Positions 6,444-6,585 of a stretch of 6,585 bases of DNA are shown here, piece by piece (within the stretch, counting starts at the first letter, position 1; each line of letters begins with the position of its first letter). The notes beneath the pieces are model-generated. The model was not told where the DNA came from. It saw only the letters and a list, made by a program, of their open reading frames with translations, and made no database searches. The stretch comes from Reyranella sp. Its GTDB lineage: Bacteria > Pseudomonadota > Alphaproteobacteria > Reyranellales > Reyranellaceae. Location of the stretch: assembly GCA_004296815.1 (NCBI GenBank), contig SCVT01000310.1, positions 1 through 6,585 on the forward strand. The letters are read 5' to 3'. Both the position numbers and the translations under genes were made by a program.

Positions 6444-6585
6444 GCCGCCGCCGTCTTCTTCCAGGACGCGGCGCGCTCCAGCAGCCGCTGCGCGCGGATG
6501 ACGATGGGCAGGTCGATCATCTTGCCCTCGAAGGCGACGGCGCCTTCGCCCGCCTTCACGGCGGCATCGAACGCCACGAGCAGGC
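6440..6585 (-). CDS. HpcH/HpaI aldolase/citrate lyase (CitE-like) family protein, C-terminal end only
   Basis: A minus-strand frame enters from the right edge and ends at TAG (6442-6440), giving the last 47 residues. The segment AFDAAVKAGEGAVAFEGKMI, followed by DLPIVIRAQRLLERA, matches the C-terminus typical of CitE-like CoA-ester lyases, where a G-A-x-x-x-x-G-K-M-I-D-x-P-I-V-x-R-A-x-R-L-L block is common. Such enzymes cleave or form malyl-CoA, citramalyl-CoA or related esters. The active site lies outside the window, so the substrate cannot be told. The Lys/Ala tail WKKTAAA is unremarkable. Its stop overlaps the stop of the convergent oxygenase-like gene. Confidence 0.8.
   Translation of the reverse strand, partial: LLVAFDAAVKAGEGAVAFEGKMIDLPIVIRAQRLLERAASWKKTAAA

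Overview
The window is GC-rich DNA with the gene content of an alphaproteobacterium. The DUF2852 protein is of a mainly alphaproteobacterial family, and an E. coli-type UbiD and a Bug-type periplasmic binding protein fit a Gram-negative, ubiquinone-making host. No genus can be named from the sequence alone. Nothing seen is a CRISPR array, RNA gene, insertion sequence or phage module.

Left part, plus strand (1-2437). The window opens inside a gene for a Bug-family solute-binding protein, of which the C-terminal 254 residues are present. Two paralogous genes of an unrecognised family follow (850-1554 and 1736-2437). They share near-identical N-termini (MALDVY-G-LT-YY-G-WEN) and C-termini (R-P-KLDY). 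Both use many more A/T-ending codons than the Bug gene next to them, so the pair looks like an acquired or fast-evolving insert.

Middle, minus strand (2453-5690). A perfect 12-bp GC-rich hairpin with a T-run on the minus strand ends this block. Reading leftward from 5690, the genes are ubiD (ubiquinone ring decarboxylase), a GFA/CENP-V-type zinc protein, a TetR regulator with a WHG-type C-terminal domain, and a one-span membrane protein of family DUF2852. ubiD and the GFA gene are 16 nt apart and look co-transcribed. A 19-bp inverted repeat (ATGTAAA-N5-TTTACAT) overlaps the probable TetR start codon, and related half-sites recur in the gap before the DUF2852 gene. This suggests that the regulator controls both itself and that membrane protein.

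Right part (5721-6585). Divergent from ubiD, with only 30 bp between start codons, is a plus-strand gene whose C-terminal half has the spaced H-x-D...H...R pattern of 2-oxoglutarate/Fe(II) oxygenases. Its stop codon interlocks, through a CTAG palindrome, with the stop codon of a convergent gene entering from the right, the C-terminus of a CitE-like HpcH/HpaI aldolase/lyase.

Most of the window is ordinary chromosomal housekeeping and accessory content. The leads worth checking are the paralogous pair of unknown function, the shared TetR operator, and the oxygenase-like protein.
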